Positions 1-13,022 of a stretch of DNA of 64,000 bases are shown here, piece after piece. The notes under the pieces are model-generated. The model searched no databases and had not been told where the DNA came from. It worked only from the letters and a program-made list of their open reading frames with translations. Position 1 is the first letter of the stretch; every line of letters starts with the position of its first letter. Origin of the DNA: Dipylidium caninum (lineage: Eukaryota; Platyhelminthes; Cestoda; Cyclophyllidea; Dipylidiidae); assembly GCA_017562135.1 (NCBI GenBank), contig QEYB01000882.1, positions 62,001 to 126,000 of the forward strand. The letters run 5' to 3'. The translations under genes were made by a program, and so were the position numbers.

Positions 1-96
1 TAACACGTAAAATACCTTAATAATAAATAACAAGTGAAGTAAATCGAAACTAGGCCTCGGTAAAAAAAATCAATAGAGGATGGAAGATAACTCAAG

Positions 97-1080
97 CTAT
101 TGTTCACCGGGCAAAGGCGGAGACGAATCTGCGGCAGGTGGTGAAGGAGTGAAAAGTTTTCTCCGAGTCAAGAGAGTCAAGTAAGGAAGAAACTGGTCTT
201 CACTAATTGGAGGAAGACATAAAGGCGGGAAGGTAGGGTGTTCAAATCCATCACCCCAATAACGAGAAAATATGTCCAACTGTAATCAGTATCAAAAACA
301 TCATATAGGCAGTAAAATAAAAAAAGTATACGAATACTAGCAAAAAAATACGCTTAATCGGACACCGTACTTGACGATCAGTTGGATCATTAAGGATAGC
401 TGCCATGTTAACAACAGAATCGCGTTGAGTCCAAGCGTGTGCCGCTGTAAAGAAAGGCAAATAAGGAGCATAATTGCAAAAGCCATTATCGAAACCTTAC
501 ATTGACTGCAAATATCCGGCCTCTTAGTAGTTGAGGAAGGCCCAGATTTCGTATTGCCAATAATATGTTTCGTTACAAGATGATGTTCATATTCGTACTC
601 TGATTCAAATGTTGGAGGGTTTAGGAGGTGAGGATTGAGTGCATTAACTTTTGAACAGACACCTAAAGGCCCATATCTGAAATAATTTGACAAATGAACA
701 GTCATAGAGGTCGTAAAAGCTAAAATAATCGTACAAGGGTGCAAACATACATAGTCATGAGGAATTTGGATTTCGCACAAAATTAAAAAAAAATAAACCA
801 GATTATTTGAGGTTAATACATCGATAATGTGAAAAAATGCATACGTGCAAACGAAGACCGAGCGGCCGTGTTGCAATTTTTTCGACAAATGGCGATGGAT
901 TATATGTTGTATCAAGCATTCGGGAGAAGAAAACTTCTCCAATGCAGGACCATTAAGCACACCGTTTTGTGAGTCTTGAAGACCGCAAGACTCACAAACC
1001 CATTGTTTTTCCATTTTCAATACGGTAACCAATACATAAGGCAACGCAGCCACACAAAAGCTAACTACCATAAGCAACAC
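97..1080 (-). CDS. unidentified, probably membrane-bound protein (3 exons)
   Basis: I do not recognise this protein. Three exons fit together in frame: 1080-501, 444-332 and 279-97, with introns of 56 bp (500-445) and 52 bp (331-280). Both introns have GT and AG ends, and the summed length (876 nt, 291 residues plus stop) is a multiple of three. The first exon encodes a hydrophobic start (residues 1-22), a CxxC pair (CESC), a histidine-rich stretch and two or three further hydrophobic segments. A second CxxC (CSQC) lies just before the first splice junction. The C-terminal exon is rich in proline. The paired CxxC motifs could bind zinc, but that is inference. The start codon is uncertain: a second ATG (MEKQW) occurs 21 codons downstream, and upstream exons cannot be excluded. 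The gene lies 1.3 kb downstream of EPRS in the same orientation. Confidence 0.45.
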
Positions 1081-2362
1081 TAAGGAGGAACCGCTTATAT
1101 CTTAAGGTCAACCGTTACCCAATCACGAAAGGACCATAAAAAATGTTATTTTCCTACACGCATAAATCATAAAAACGTTTGACCACTATAACCAAAGTCA
1201 ACAGCAATTTAGATTTATCCGTAAGATGCTTTTAAGAATAGGTCAGGACTAGTCCGCACATTAAATATATATGTTCTCTTCCTAACCAAATTAAATCACT
1301 TTAAAACACCAAGTATTCTTGTATTACACACGCCTTCATAGGTCCTCTAACCTGTGGTAGGTCTTCCTAATATCGTGGAAAAATTCCTGTTACCCACACT
1401 ATGCTCCAACTCAGTCAATTTGTGTGCTCCACAACATTGACACCCGAGGCTAATTTGCATTCGTGGTCGTCATTATTTACCATCCCTCACTCTTATGTTA
1501 AGGTACAAGCCGTTTTACAAAACTAAATTTGCTTTTTGTCCGGATTGGCGTCTTCAAAATAGAAAACCCTCCCAAATTATCAGTCCCGCATCTAGCGCAT
1601 TTACATATTTCAACTTTGATTTTTCTTTTTACCAATGGGTAGCTTCTTTTTACCAATGGGTAGCTTCCTCCATAAAGTAAATTTTACTCAACAGGCGAAG
1701 CCTTACCTAACGCCGCGTTTCGTTACCAAACCAAATATTGTAGACTAAAATGGAGTTAATAAGACCGCTCCGACAGCTTGGAAAATTTGGGAACAACTGG
1801 ATACGTCCTACCAACCTCAAAATGCTAAGGCACACAGACCCCCTTTCCTTATCGATTGTGTATTATTCTAAGCCCGTAACATAAATCCCTGGAGGCCTAC
1901 AAATTCTTCCATTGTTTCTACCGGATGCTCGTTTCATTCATAAAAGCCGCACACTTCGAGGTAAGAGCATTTGGATGCCAGTATCCCCATATTTACTAAG
2001 TTTACGCTATTGAGATGAAACTTCATGAACATTCTCATACTACTACTAAGAGTAAAAAGCTTGTCACTGAAAACGCAGGGAATAGGTAAAGGCCTCACCT
2101 TGAAGAATAACAAAAGAGTAAAGAGCAAAATCATCGGTTACCTCCGTATCTATACCGCGTCATAAAAATTGGTTATTCCTAATCACATATAACTCCCCAA
2201 GTAAATAAAAGGCTTAGATTGCCGAGAGGAATACTCTCTAACTCAAGCCCATAAAAAAAGTATAAAATAAACGCTCCAACGAACACCAGCATTGTTAACG
2301 TCAATTATATGACACAATGAGGAAGATGAATTCCATATGATAGCCACATCAATACACCAATT
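1081..2362. other. intergenic region, no gene seen
   Basis: AT-rich DNA between the unidentified gene and the 3' end of EPRS. It holds the EPRS 3' flank and a direct 21-bp tandem duplication at 1623-1664. Short open frames here have no conserved features. Confidence 0.6.
1623..1664. repeat. two-copy 21-bp tandem repeat
   Basis: A 21-bp unit containing TACCAATGGGTAGC occurs twice in perfect head-to-tail order. It lies in non-coding DNA and no function is evident. Confidence 0.85.
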
Positions 2363-5300
2363 TTAGTAACTACGTCCGAAGAGGGTATAGAAGGAAGCCA
2401 GTTTAGTGCAAGCCGGATGCCGAAGACACGCCGAACCATCGGTTACCGCACCTGTCTTTAAACCGGGCAAATCCTGGTCGAAGGGGATGCACAAGGACTT
2501 GGCTCCCATTGAGGGAGCTCCTGGGGTCACTATCACGTTTCTGTGGAGAAAGTAAGATGAAAGTGATAAGGGGGAAAAATCACAAACGGAATTGTAAGAG
2601 AAGTATCAGCGGTCAATACAGTGTTATTTCTTTTTTTCCGGTCTAATTAAAGTTACCTTCTTTTACCTGAGAGCAAAAATATTTACTCCCATTTTATAAA
2701 TCAATGCTCTACGGAGCCAATTATGTAAGTGGCGTATATATAAAACCAAGTGTTATTTGTTCGTAGGCATAGAATAGGCAAAGGTAAAAAAATAAAAGTG
2801 CAGTGATTACGTTCTAGAAAATTTTTACAAGAATTTTGGGAACAAGTTCCTTCAATCTATAGAGACAGCAAAATAGACCTTTCATGATGCGGATGCCAAA
2901 TAACTTGATTTCAGACTCACTGTGCAGATTCATTGCGAATTGCGTCTTCGCAAAGCGGATCTCCGCAAAAGGGTGCCAAAGCCATACAACTCTTATCCAG
3001 CACCTCAGTTAATTCCTTCATTGTCTTGACGGGCAAAATATGTGCGGTCTGGATGCTAAGAGCACGAGAGAACATAAGCTCGTGAACTTCATTCAGCATT
3101 TCTTTTATAACTGTATTCGCCTTCTCAAGTGGGATAGTCGTCTATGAGAAAAAACAGGTTGAAAAATAACTCGTGTATCAAACCCGAGAATCAAGTATTT
3201 CTGCTACTTAACAAAGATTCAGACCTCACCTTTACCATGTCGATTTACTAGTTAAAGAGTTATGGTCGTTCAAACTATTCAAAAGATTATCTTGAAATAC
3301 AAATGAATCTAAACTGCGGACAAAGGGTATTAAATAATTTTTGCAAAACAGCCATGTTAAGGTTTGGTAAAAAAAGTTTGGTCGAAAATAGCTCGGGTAT
3401 CCAGCGACCATTTCTCTACTTCAAAGGGTAGAGGATACTGATTGGACATAATCATCAAATCATAAACACTACTTCACAAATCGTTTTTAAATAAATTACC
3501 TATGAATATAGAAAAAATGTAAGTTTTCACAGTTACTAGATTTTCCTTGTACTCTACTATACTAGCTTCTGTGCTAATTGAATAGCTGCAATCAACAATG
3601 AAAAAGCGTTTATAGAGAAGCAGGTATGTATGTCAATGGAGTTAATGTTTGATGATAGTCAAAAGAATCACCTTCTCCCCCGTATATCGCACAACTACCG
3701 TCAATTCTCCTCTGGCCAGATCCTTGAATCCCACCTCTACCCGCAGAGGCACACCTTTTAACTCCCAATGATTATACTTCCACCCTGGTGAGATATGATC
3801 TCTGTCATCCAAGTGAACTCTCAGTCCCGCTACGTCGCGTAGACCGGCCGCGATTGTCTTAGCCCGGTTCATCAATTCTTCACGTTCCGTCTCTGTAGTC
3901 TTTGCCGTCACACCGCAAGGGACCACAACCACCTGATACTTGGCTACCCGGGGAGGAAGAATGAGACCTTGGTTGTCCGAATGTACCATAATCATTACAC
4001 CAATGGTGCGGGTGGTGATGCCCCAAGAGTTTTGGTAAACGTAACGAGGCTGTTTCGACTCCGGATCCTCGAACACCACCTCGAAAATTTTGCTGAAATT
4101 CTGCCCCAGATGATGCGAGGTAGCACCTTGAATGGCACGACCGGAAGCGCCGATGTAAATTTCAACGGTGGTGGTGTACTCACCACCAGGGAATTTTTCA
4201 CGTTCGGTTTTTCGACCTAAAGAGAGAAAAATGAAGTCCATGGAAGACCTGTTGATAAGTCGCCTGCCTTTTAGGCACCGTATTTCAAAATTCACTAATC
4301 TAAGAAAATATCCAATAGACAGTAAGAAAAAAAGAATTTGAAATGGATTTTAAAAACGAACAGAAGGCTTTGATGTCATTGTTAATTTATGAAAGAAAAC
4401 ATGTGATCATCCACTAAGATACACCGCTTGTGGTAGTGTTAAAGGATATAACCCGAACATGTTTCACAAACAATTTATTCGTAGGCTGCCTCGAATGCGC
4501 TTGTCACAACGAAGTAGTTGCTTTTGGATCTATCGAATGGTGTCATTAGTACAAATAATGAAAAGTTGTTGCGGTAACCTAGATTAATTGGTATAGTTAT
4601 TAATGGTGTTCAAGTACTTCGATCTGATTAACTTGGATGGTGCTCAGTATAAGAAATTAGACTACAAATAAACGTGCTATCTTTCTACTTCAACAACTGC
4701 GAAGAGACACAATAAGTATGCGAAAAAGGTTTAAACAAATGAAATAGCGTCTAAAAGAGCATAGTTGACTATAATTTTAGATGCTGATTAAACACCTCGG
4801 GAATTGTACCTGTCTACGCCCGCAAATTTTACTCTTTTAATCAAATCGACCGGCCATCACGACCATCCTCTACAACTTCGTAAGTATGACAGAATTTACC
4901 GTTATTTGGTCCATCTAACATGTCGCACTTCACTGTTAATAACCCCTTTAAGGAAGAAATAACATGTCTGCCACATTCACTAGGGATTTTAGGTAACAGT
5001 CCTTACATGCGTCCTATCACTTCGGCTATGACGTCTAATTATCCGATGATATCTAGGAATTCTCAAGTTTAACACCGATTATTATCAAACCGACGACGAT
5101 CGTAAAGCACTTACCTCGAATACACGGGACAGCCAGCAGATCGTGATAAATTGATCGGTAGAGGTCCAGAATCGTAAGCACCTCAATTTCAGCCTCCTCC
5201 TTTGTGGCGAAAGCGGTATGACCCTCTTGCCATAGAAATTCACGAGTCCTAACAAGACAAAGAAAGCCAAATCGAGAAATGAATATACCTCTTTGGTCGT

Positions 5301-8300
5301 CGAAAAATCGCTGAATGACATAGGAGGGAGACACACCTTAGGAATGGAGTAGGATGCTTGAATTCCCACCGTACGATGTTACTCCACTGGTTGAGTTTGA
5401 GTGGCAAGTCACGGTGGGACTGAATCCACTTTGCGAAGGCGGGGTACATGATCGTCTCGCTTGTTGGTCGTAGCGCAATTGGTTCTGCTAGTTCAGAAGA
5501 ACCCGAACGCGTTACCCACGCGACCTTTCAGAAAATTAATTTGCACTTATTAAGTCTAAATGAAATATTCTGGATATTTCTTATAGCATCACCATTCAGC
5601 CCTTGTTACTACCTTGTAAGCTTGCCGAATAAAAAATACGTAATAACAGGGATTAAAGTTAAATATTTTAGAAGAAAAGAACGATTGTAGGAAGCGTATG
5701 TTTAGAGCGAACTTAAAACCTCATGCACATAGCACGTCATATTTTAAATACCTTATCATGAATTTTGATTAGAAATAAAAATTCAACATGGCTTCAACAT
5801 TCCTCGTTGACAGCATATTTCCGAAACCTAAGAGTACGAAAAAGGTGAACAAGTACGATTAATGGAAAAGAAACCAGCAGAGATTTGAAGAAAGTGCACT
5901 CTTAGAAAGTTGACATTCTTCCAGACAATCGCCCGCCTCAGTTTAGAATGAGCTAAAAGGACGTTTTTTCTATAGAGAATACTTAAACTCACTTCGGGGG
6001 CGAAGTCTGCGATATGGTCCTTTTCTTGTTCTAATGCCGCCTTTGAGACAAACATCGGAAAGTAGGCGTTCTCAACCCCCAGAACTGCGATCTCTTTATC
6101 AAAGAATGTCTGTATTTGACTCCAAATGAAGTAACTCCATGGACGAAGAATGTAACAACCCGAGATGTCGTAGTATTCTAGGAGATCGGCCTTTTTAATT
6201 ACCTGTGTGTACCATTCAGCTGGATCCTCTTCTTTTTTGGCTTCCAGACCTAAGCTGAGTCAAGAAACAAAAAAATCAGTTGAATCTTGAATGCCTCCAG
6301 ATGCATGATCAAAAAAATGTGACAATACCGGGTCTGTTTTTTTGCTGCAGTCGACTCTTCCTTCTTAGTAGGTTTCGGTTTCTCGTTAAATCTTGCGTTA
6401 ACCGCCTTTTTGGATAATTTTGTGAAACAGGTATTTGAACAGGGCTATCAACAACAGGGACGACAATAGGAGAAACAGGATTAGCTGAAGTTGTAGCGGG
6501 GACCTCTTTGGTAATCACCTTTTTCTCTTCTGTGGAAATATCAAGGGGAACGGCAGCAGCAGTAGTAACAGGAACATTTAAGGCGGTGGTGGGAGCCTCC
6601 ATATACTGCATTCGCTGCTCGTGTTTTGCCTTCTCGCGGCCCGCTTTCCGCGCCGCCTTCTTTTCCTCCTTTAACCTATCCCTCTCCGCCCTTTTGGCGG
6701 CATCTTCAGGGGTCATTTCCGCAGAAATCTAAAGGTAAAAAATCATAAATAGCCGTTTGCCCCCCACAAAGCTAATTATTTTCTTGTATGATTAACCCCG
6801 GCAGCCTTTATCAACTATACTCGCAAATAAAAACACATAGGCACCTTTAAGAGAAATAGGATAATTTATTTTCGACAATAGTGAGACACAGCACCGACGG
6901 TTAATAATGAAAGTGATTATTATTAACTGTCATTGAATCATTAGTTAAAAAATGCAGTCGAAATGTTCATGTGCCTTACGAATAAGCCGTAGAATATTTC
7001 AAGATAAGGAGGAGTGATTTCTACGGCTACTGTAAAATTTTTAGAGCAAATCAACTAGTTAAGGTTCAAATTTTATTTACGCATTAGTTTCAATGACGAG
7101 GTTGAAATGGAATTATGTGACAACGCAGAATAGGGTACACGGTTTTCTATCTAAACCGTTTAGAAAAACAAAATAAGCAGACCTTTTGAGAATTTCTTTT
7201 CCTCTTTTGACTTTCTGTGCTTTCATAGGTATCGCGAGCCTCATCACCTTTAAACTTGGAACCCGTAGTCGGACGTGCCTTTGTTGCACCATCAGGGATA
7301 TAGATGAGAACACATGGCGATTCCTTACCCGTGGATGGGCTAAACAAATGGAGATGAAATATGAACGCAGCAGAGAGGATGAATATATAAATTTCAAAGA
7401 AGGAACTACTCACTGTGATGAGTTGTAGGGCTGGTCGCAAATGTAAAATCCCTTACGTTGCAATTGGACAATATCGCCCTTTTTCAACATCCGAAGTTGC
7501 GGATCACCGATAGAGCATTCAGAGAGCTAATAACATAAAGAATTCGGTAGTCCAAAAAAGCATTTTAAACAAAACATTTTCCATTGAGAACTCACAACAG
7601 AATTACGATTGACAAAGTCCTCAAAGTTCTCGTCCTTTCCGATCAAAGGTTTAGAGATGAGGTTACCGTAGGTGAGACAGGAAAGAGGAGTCAGGAAAGC
7701 AAGGTCATCACCCACGCTTTTCAGGCACGTTGGATCCGCCAACCACGTTACCTTTTGAGTTTTCTTGTAGTCCTATGTAGAAGAGCCAGGAATTCAGGAT
7801 TATAACATTCGTATCCAAAATGTTCATTTCTAGTGAAAGAAATAAAAGCAACCTCACAGTGTCTTCGAGGTTAAGTTCTGCATCTATGTTTGAGATTCTT
7901 CCATTCATAACATGAATATTGACGACCCGAAGGTTGCCCCAGTTCACAAACGTCACTATTTCTCCTTCGGTAAAACACTTAGCATCAGCATATTCAATCA
8001 AGACGGTAGGGGAAAGAACAACCGTCTTTTCTCCGACTGAATGATTTTTTGGATGAAGAGGAACCTACGAAATGAAAACTTTGTCGTAAAAATAACAAGG
8101 ACCGCCCATTCATCTAATGCTATTTTCGAGTTTTAAACAGTATTTATTAAGAAACTGCGGAAGTCGCAAAGATAACATATTTTCCTCTGGTTCAAACAAC
8201 AATATAATTGCTTGGCACAAAAGTAGAATTGAGGCTGTGGTGTGAGTAATGTTAAGCATTGGCCGCATTAGTTAAAGACCGATGTTGCTTAGCAGAGCAG

Positions 8301-11300
8301 ACAAAGCGAGGAAAATATGGCTCCAAATAAAAAAAGGAAAATGAATTAATGGGAAGAGGAGCACTAGTCCAAACATAAAGGTTATTTACAAGTATAAAAA
8401 TACTGGGAACCTGTTCAGCTTAAAATGTCGAGCAAATCTGTTAATGGCAATCCTTAGTTACTATGTGCAATTTAGCAAACAAAATTCGAAATTCACTTCC
8501 TCATTCCAAACAGGAGGAATTATAACACCGAACCAATGACCTCATAACGCATTGTACTTGGTGCATGTTTCCAATATGATAACACAAAGCAACTTAACCT
8601 TATAAAAACCGCTTTCCCAAACAAGTCAAAACAAGTGATCCAAGCAGTGCGGAAAGAGCTTTTCGACCTTCCCTCTTCCCTTCCCCCTTTGTTATGAAGC
8701 TATCAAGGTAATAACTATATTTACGCACAAATGGGTACAAATTAGGTGGAGGGCTCAAGCATAAACGGAGAGGAAATTAAAATTAAATTAAGCAAGAAGA
8801 GCAGAAACCGAAGCAGCTTGGTGGAAAACAATTATTTCCAGGTTCCACATCAATGCACTCAAGCGCTTATGACTAGTGACATGGAAAACCCCTTACTATA
8901 AATAAATTCTTAGCACTTCAGCACCCACGAAATGTTATTAATCATTGATTGATTTTTTTTGTAAAAGTATAGGAAGTGGGCCAAGTTCCTCTCAAGTTGT
9001 CGGATAAAGTGCTTCTCAACGATGGGTTTAATATTCAACAAGGATGTAAGACAGAGTTCCGAGCAAAAACGAGTACCTGCTTGGTCACATCCACCGTCTG
9101 TCCTCTCACCGACACTGGAACTAAACCACCGTTGGTAAGAGTCAGGCTCGTGTAGCGAGGTGCGATAGGATCAATGACTTTCTTATTAAATGCCCAAATT
9201 TTGTCCCATTCCATGGTACCGGTTGACTTGCTCGAACCTTGAGCCAGAATAAACTGCCGAAGACCCTCGGGTGTAAGACCATGGCGAAGAATTCCACGCA
9301 CTGTCGGCATCCGTGGGTCATCCCAACCGCTTACCAGACCCTGTTCCACGAACCAAGTCAATTTCCGCTTTGAAAGGAGAGTTGATTGCAGCGCCAGGCG
9401 AGAGTAATCGATAACGAGGGGCTTGCGAATCTCTTAGTATAAAAAACGACTCCAGCTACCATCAGCCCCTCAATTTGAATAAAAAACAATCACTTATTCA
9501 CCACTGCTACCAATTAGCAATCCCCATTTTCTTTTAATTTCTGCGATACGAGAATGAACACAAAATATCAAAGGAAAAACCTTATGAACAAGTGTAAAAA
9601 CAGTAAACCTGGAAAGAGGACTCACTGAGAGCATCACACATCCAATAGTACTGCTCATTTCTATCATTGTACTCGGAGGTACGAAGAGCATGAGTGACCC
9701 CCTCTAGGCTATCCACAATTGGACAGGCAAAATCATAAATTGGGAAGACTCTATAAGGAAAAACGGTAAGGTTATATCTGCCACAAATGCACTTATTTAG
9801 GATTCACCATCGTCTAATCTTTTCCCATGCCAGTCACAGGAGTATTTCCACATGTTTTATACAAGAAGAAACAAGGGCATCTGTTAATATATCTGTATTA
9901 GAGTGAACTGAAAAGTTTTACAATAGACGATGAAAAAAGGGACGATTGCCCGCAATATAAAACCCACAATCCTACATTCATATCAGGAAAGTTGTTGAAT
10001 AGCCTCAAATGAGGGATTGGGCAATATACTTACAAACACGTTTACAGCATGTAATGACTCAAGCACTACGTATTAGCTCTTTTACTGAGATAAAGTGAAG
10101 GTGAAAGCAGACTGGGCATTTTATTGTGCTAAAATGCACTAATCCATCGGTTCCAAAGTACTCAATAAAACACAAGTGCTGATACACACCAATATGGAAA
10201 AAGGGATAAACAAATCAGGTGCCGAATAGGAAAAGATTACTTTTGCAGCAAAAAAACACATGTTCGTACAAACAAACTCCAGTCCAGTGGTAAGACTCAC
10301 TTATACTTTGTTCCAGTCCTGATATGGGGCTCCAATTTGCATCGGTAGATAGTCGGGTCCCTCATAGCCCCATTGTCCATAGACATATCGATTTTAGCAC
10401 GAATGCAGATTTTGAGCCCTTCCTCCGTACCCTCCTGCATTGCTTTCCACATTGCCAGATTCTTTTCAATAGCTGTTAAGAAAAAGAAAATAGTCAGCGA
10501 AATATTTCACCTCTTGAGACTAATTCCGACATTTACAATTGTTTCGGCAGGCCGATTCCTGCCTAGCCTCGCGTTGTTTCCTCATAGTCTCCAATTCGGT
10601 GTCGTCGGCATAAGCTTTGCCATCCTTCAGCATTTGAGTGCAGAGTCCCATTATTTGATCAAAGTAGTCAGATGTGTAACTAAGAACATCCCATTTAACA
10701 CCTAGACGGGGCAAATCAGCTAAAATCGCCTTTTCAAAGACTTCATTCTCCTTTGCAGGATTGGTATCATCGAAGCGAAGAATAAGTTTCCCTCTGAAGG
10801 TTTCCTGCAAAGATATATATTATTGTAAATTTTAAATTTACTGTCGGATCTAATAATTAAGAAAATATGCAACCTTATAATGATTATTTAGAAGGGCAGC
10901 TTTAGCGTGACCGATGTGCATAAAACCACTGGCTTCAGGCGGAAACCTGACAACGACTTCACCAATTTTAGCACCAGGGAGATCATCAAACTTCCCGCCC
11001 TCTTCGAATTTCATGTCTTTGGCAGAAGAACCCCCCTTTGGTGGAGGGATGTATAGGTGTGGGGCTTTAGAACGACCACTGCCCAGAGGCACCGGGTTGC
11101 TGCGAAGCGATTCACCAACTTCAACCAAAGTCGTCTGAGCACTTAGAAAGTTACAAAAACGTTTGAGGTTTGCAAAAGGTCCTGGGGCGGAGGGTCCACC
11201 AAGAGCGACAGAATAGCAGATTTCGAAGAAAGTAGTAGTACCTAAGATACGCAAAGGTGTGAACAAGGCAATAAGATGTCACATAAAGTTAAAAAAACCT

Positions 11301-11681
11301 TACATTGCAAGCGGGCCCAGACTGCTATGTCAGCGTAAGATAAAGTGTCTGCGACAAGATACGACCGATGGGCAAGGTACTTATCAAGTTCGCTCAATGC
11401 ATCTGTAAACGTAGATGTGCTGGACATATGAACGCGTGCAAAGGTAATCCAGTTGATGACGTCGACCTTCATTTAAGGTTAACAAATTATGTGAAATACC
11501 AGTCTTTTGGTATCAGAGAATGACTGACACTCGATCACACTATGAACCATGGTCAATCAGTAGGTTAACTTACTTGAGATCAATGGCGACGGAGCACTTG
11601 CAAACATCCTTTAGGAAGTTTTGTAAATCCTGCTTAACTAAGAAAATTATCGACAATAACATGTTTCATACGGGACTCCAT
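2363..11681 (-). CDS. EPRS1: bifunctional glutamate/proline--tRNA ligase (EPRS)
   Basis: Charges tRNA-Glu and tRNA-Pro in the cytosol. Exons in transcript order: 11681-11672, 11637-11574, 11539-11500, 11466-11304, 11241-10874, 10804-10537, 10472-10301, 9750-9626, 9432-9077, 8064-7858, 7772-7596, 7526-7414, 7339-7183, 6728-6329, 6254-5993, 5524-5337, 5248-5115, 4216-3672, 3141-2921, 2540-2363; about 1,380 residues. Order of parts: GST-C-like N-terminus ([13 protein letters not shown]), GluRS core with HIGH ([11 protein letters not shown]) and KMSKS-type loop (LLSKRKL), GluRS anticodon-binding beta-barrels, a lysine- and alanine-rich linker, the ProRS class II core ([53 protein letters not shown]) and the C-terminal zinc-type domain ending TLFGRSY. 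The linker has no recognisable WHEP domain. The linker exon needs one extra base, or a 47-bp intron at 6452-6406, to stay in frame. The first exon carries only 10 coding bases, so the true N-terminus is less certain. Confidence 0.96.
8065..9076 (-). other. EPRS intron, about 1 kb
   Basis: This is the largest EPRS intron; it separates the end of the catalytic GluRS part from the anticodon-binding part. It is AT-rich, with a GT donor after the TKQ codons and an AG acceptor before VPLHPKN. I see no gene or known repeat inside it. Confidence 0.8.
11467..11671 (-). other. run of three 33-34 bp mini-introns at the EPRS 5' end
   Basis: Three introns of 34, 34 and 33 bp (11671-11638, 11573-11540, 11499-11467) separate coding pieces of 10, 64 and 40 nt from the next exon. 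All have GT and AG ends. Only this arrangement gives one open frame joining MESLKQDLQNF to the conserved GST-C-like segment beginning VDVINWITF. Introns this short match the small-intron class I recall from tapeworms. Confidence 0.8.
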
Positions 11682-13022
11682 CTATCCAACGCAGTCACGC
11701 TCGCAAGGGCCCAGAAATTATAAGTACCGCTTCAGCTCAATATATGTTAAAGTATATTTATGAATTTTTACCTTGAAACCGTACGCTGAATAAGTTATTT
11801 AACAAGTACACGATGATTATTTTAAGCTATTTATATTTATTAATGTTAATAAATTTAAGTTTTGTACTTTATTCATGGCACGACACAGACACTAGGCCGT
11901 TCTCAGTTATAAATTTTATGAGGTATAGTCGTTTTGTTGCGATTTATACAGCCTCCTGCTCTTGTCTTAACAGAATGATCACTTCTTAGGTTGCATTACT
12001 TGAAAATAATAGGGTGTTAAGGACGTTTCTCTTTACTTGCGTTAAACTGCTTAAAGATAGTTAAGTATGACGCAATCGCCCACCTGGGAGGGTGAGGCAA
12101 TGGAATATGAAATCAATGAAAACTTTTGTCAGGCCCTAAGCCAGTGAGCTTATCCATTTGTCACTGCACTCTGACAACTGTTTCTTCACTCTGTTAGTCA
12201 TTTCGCCATTGTGCTGCAGTTGCCTGTGTCATTAAAGTATGTAGCGAAGTAGTAAAGCGACTAATGAACTTTACACTCAGTCCTAACTTACTTTTGAAGT
12301 TCCATTTTAAAGCTTCACGATCCCACGAACATTTCTTTCATTACACGATATTCAATGTTCAACGGTGTAGCGAGTATTCATCATCCATCCTTCATACATC
12401 TATGTAAAGTTTACTATCAATAAACGACCCCTTACTTCACAATTATAAATCGTTGTCCTCAAATAACGAAGTTAAGAACACTGTACCCTTGAGTATTCAT
12501 TGTTTTTACTACCTCGAATTTAGAACTTTGGATGTTTATTAAGCCCTATTAAGACAGTAGATTTCGAGGGTCAAGGCACTACATAAACACCGAAAAATTG
12601 GTTAGCTGTCAGCCAAGGGACGTGGTAGAGGAGGACTCAACATCGAGATTATTGCTAAACCACTTCGCCGTTAAAAGAGGAAGGGTGCAGATCACAAAAT
12701 TGGTAAGTTTTGATACATTTTGAGCTACTCAGGTCTTCAAGTGACATGTAACAATAGATGCTTGCATTAGATGGCGCGGTGATTACGAGTTACCTTGGAA
12801 TGAGCATTAATGTCTCACAAAGCAATTACTGTAACTTAAGTGTAGGGGAAAACAGCAAGTGACCCAGGATATAAATTTACTGGTGCCCATAAGTACATAA
12901 TTAAAAAATATGATTCAGCATATCCGCTAGGAAGTTGGAAGTTAAATTGTCATGTGTGGGTGCAAATTTGGGTGTGAGAAACGAAAGACGTATAGACTGA
13001 AAGTTTATCTACGAGCATAATT
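11682..13022. other. intergenic region upstream of EPRS and downstream of ABCA
   Basis: Non-coding AT-rich sequence. It must contain the EPRS promoter and the ABCA 3' untranslated region, but I cannot point to a defined promoter element. No conserved reading frame is visible on either strand. Confidence 0.6.

Noticed and set aside
5448..5530. tRNA-like or plus-strand gene
   Set aside because: The sequence is the ProRS coding exon on the minus strand ([20 protein letters not shown]).
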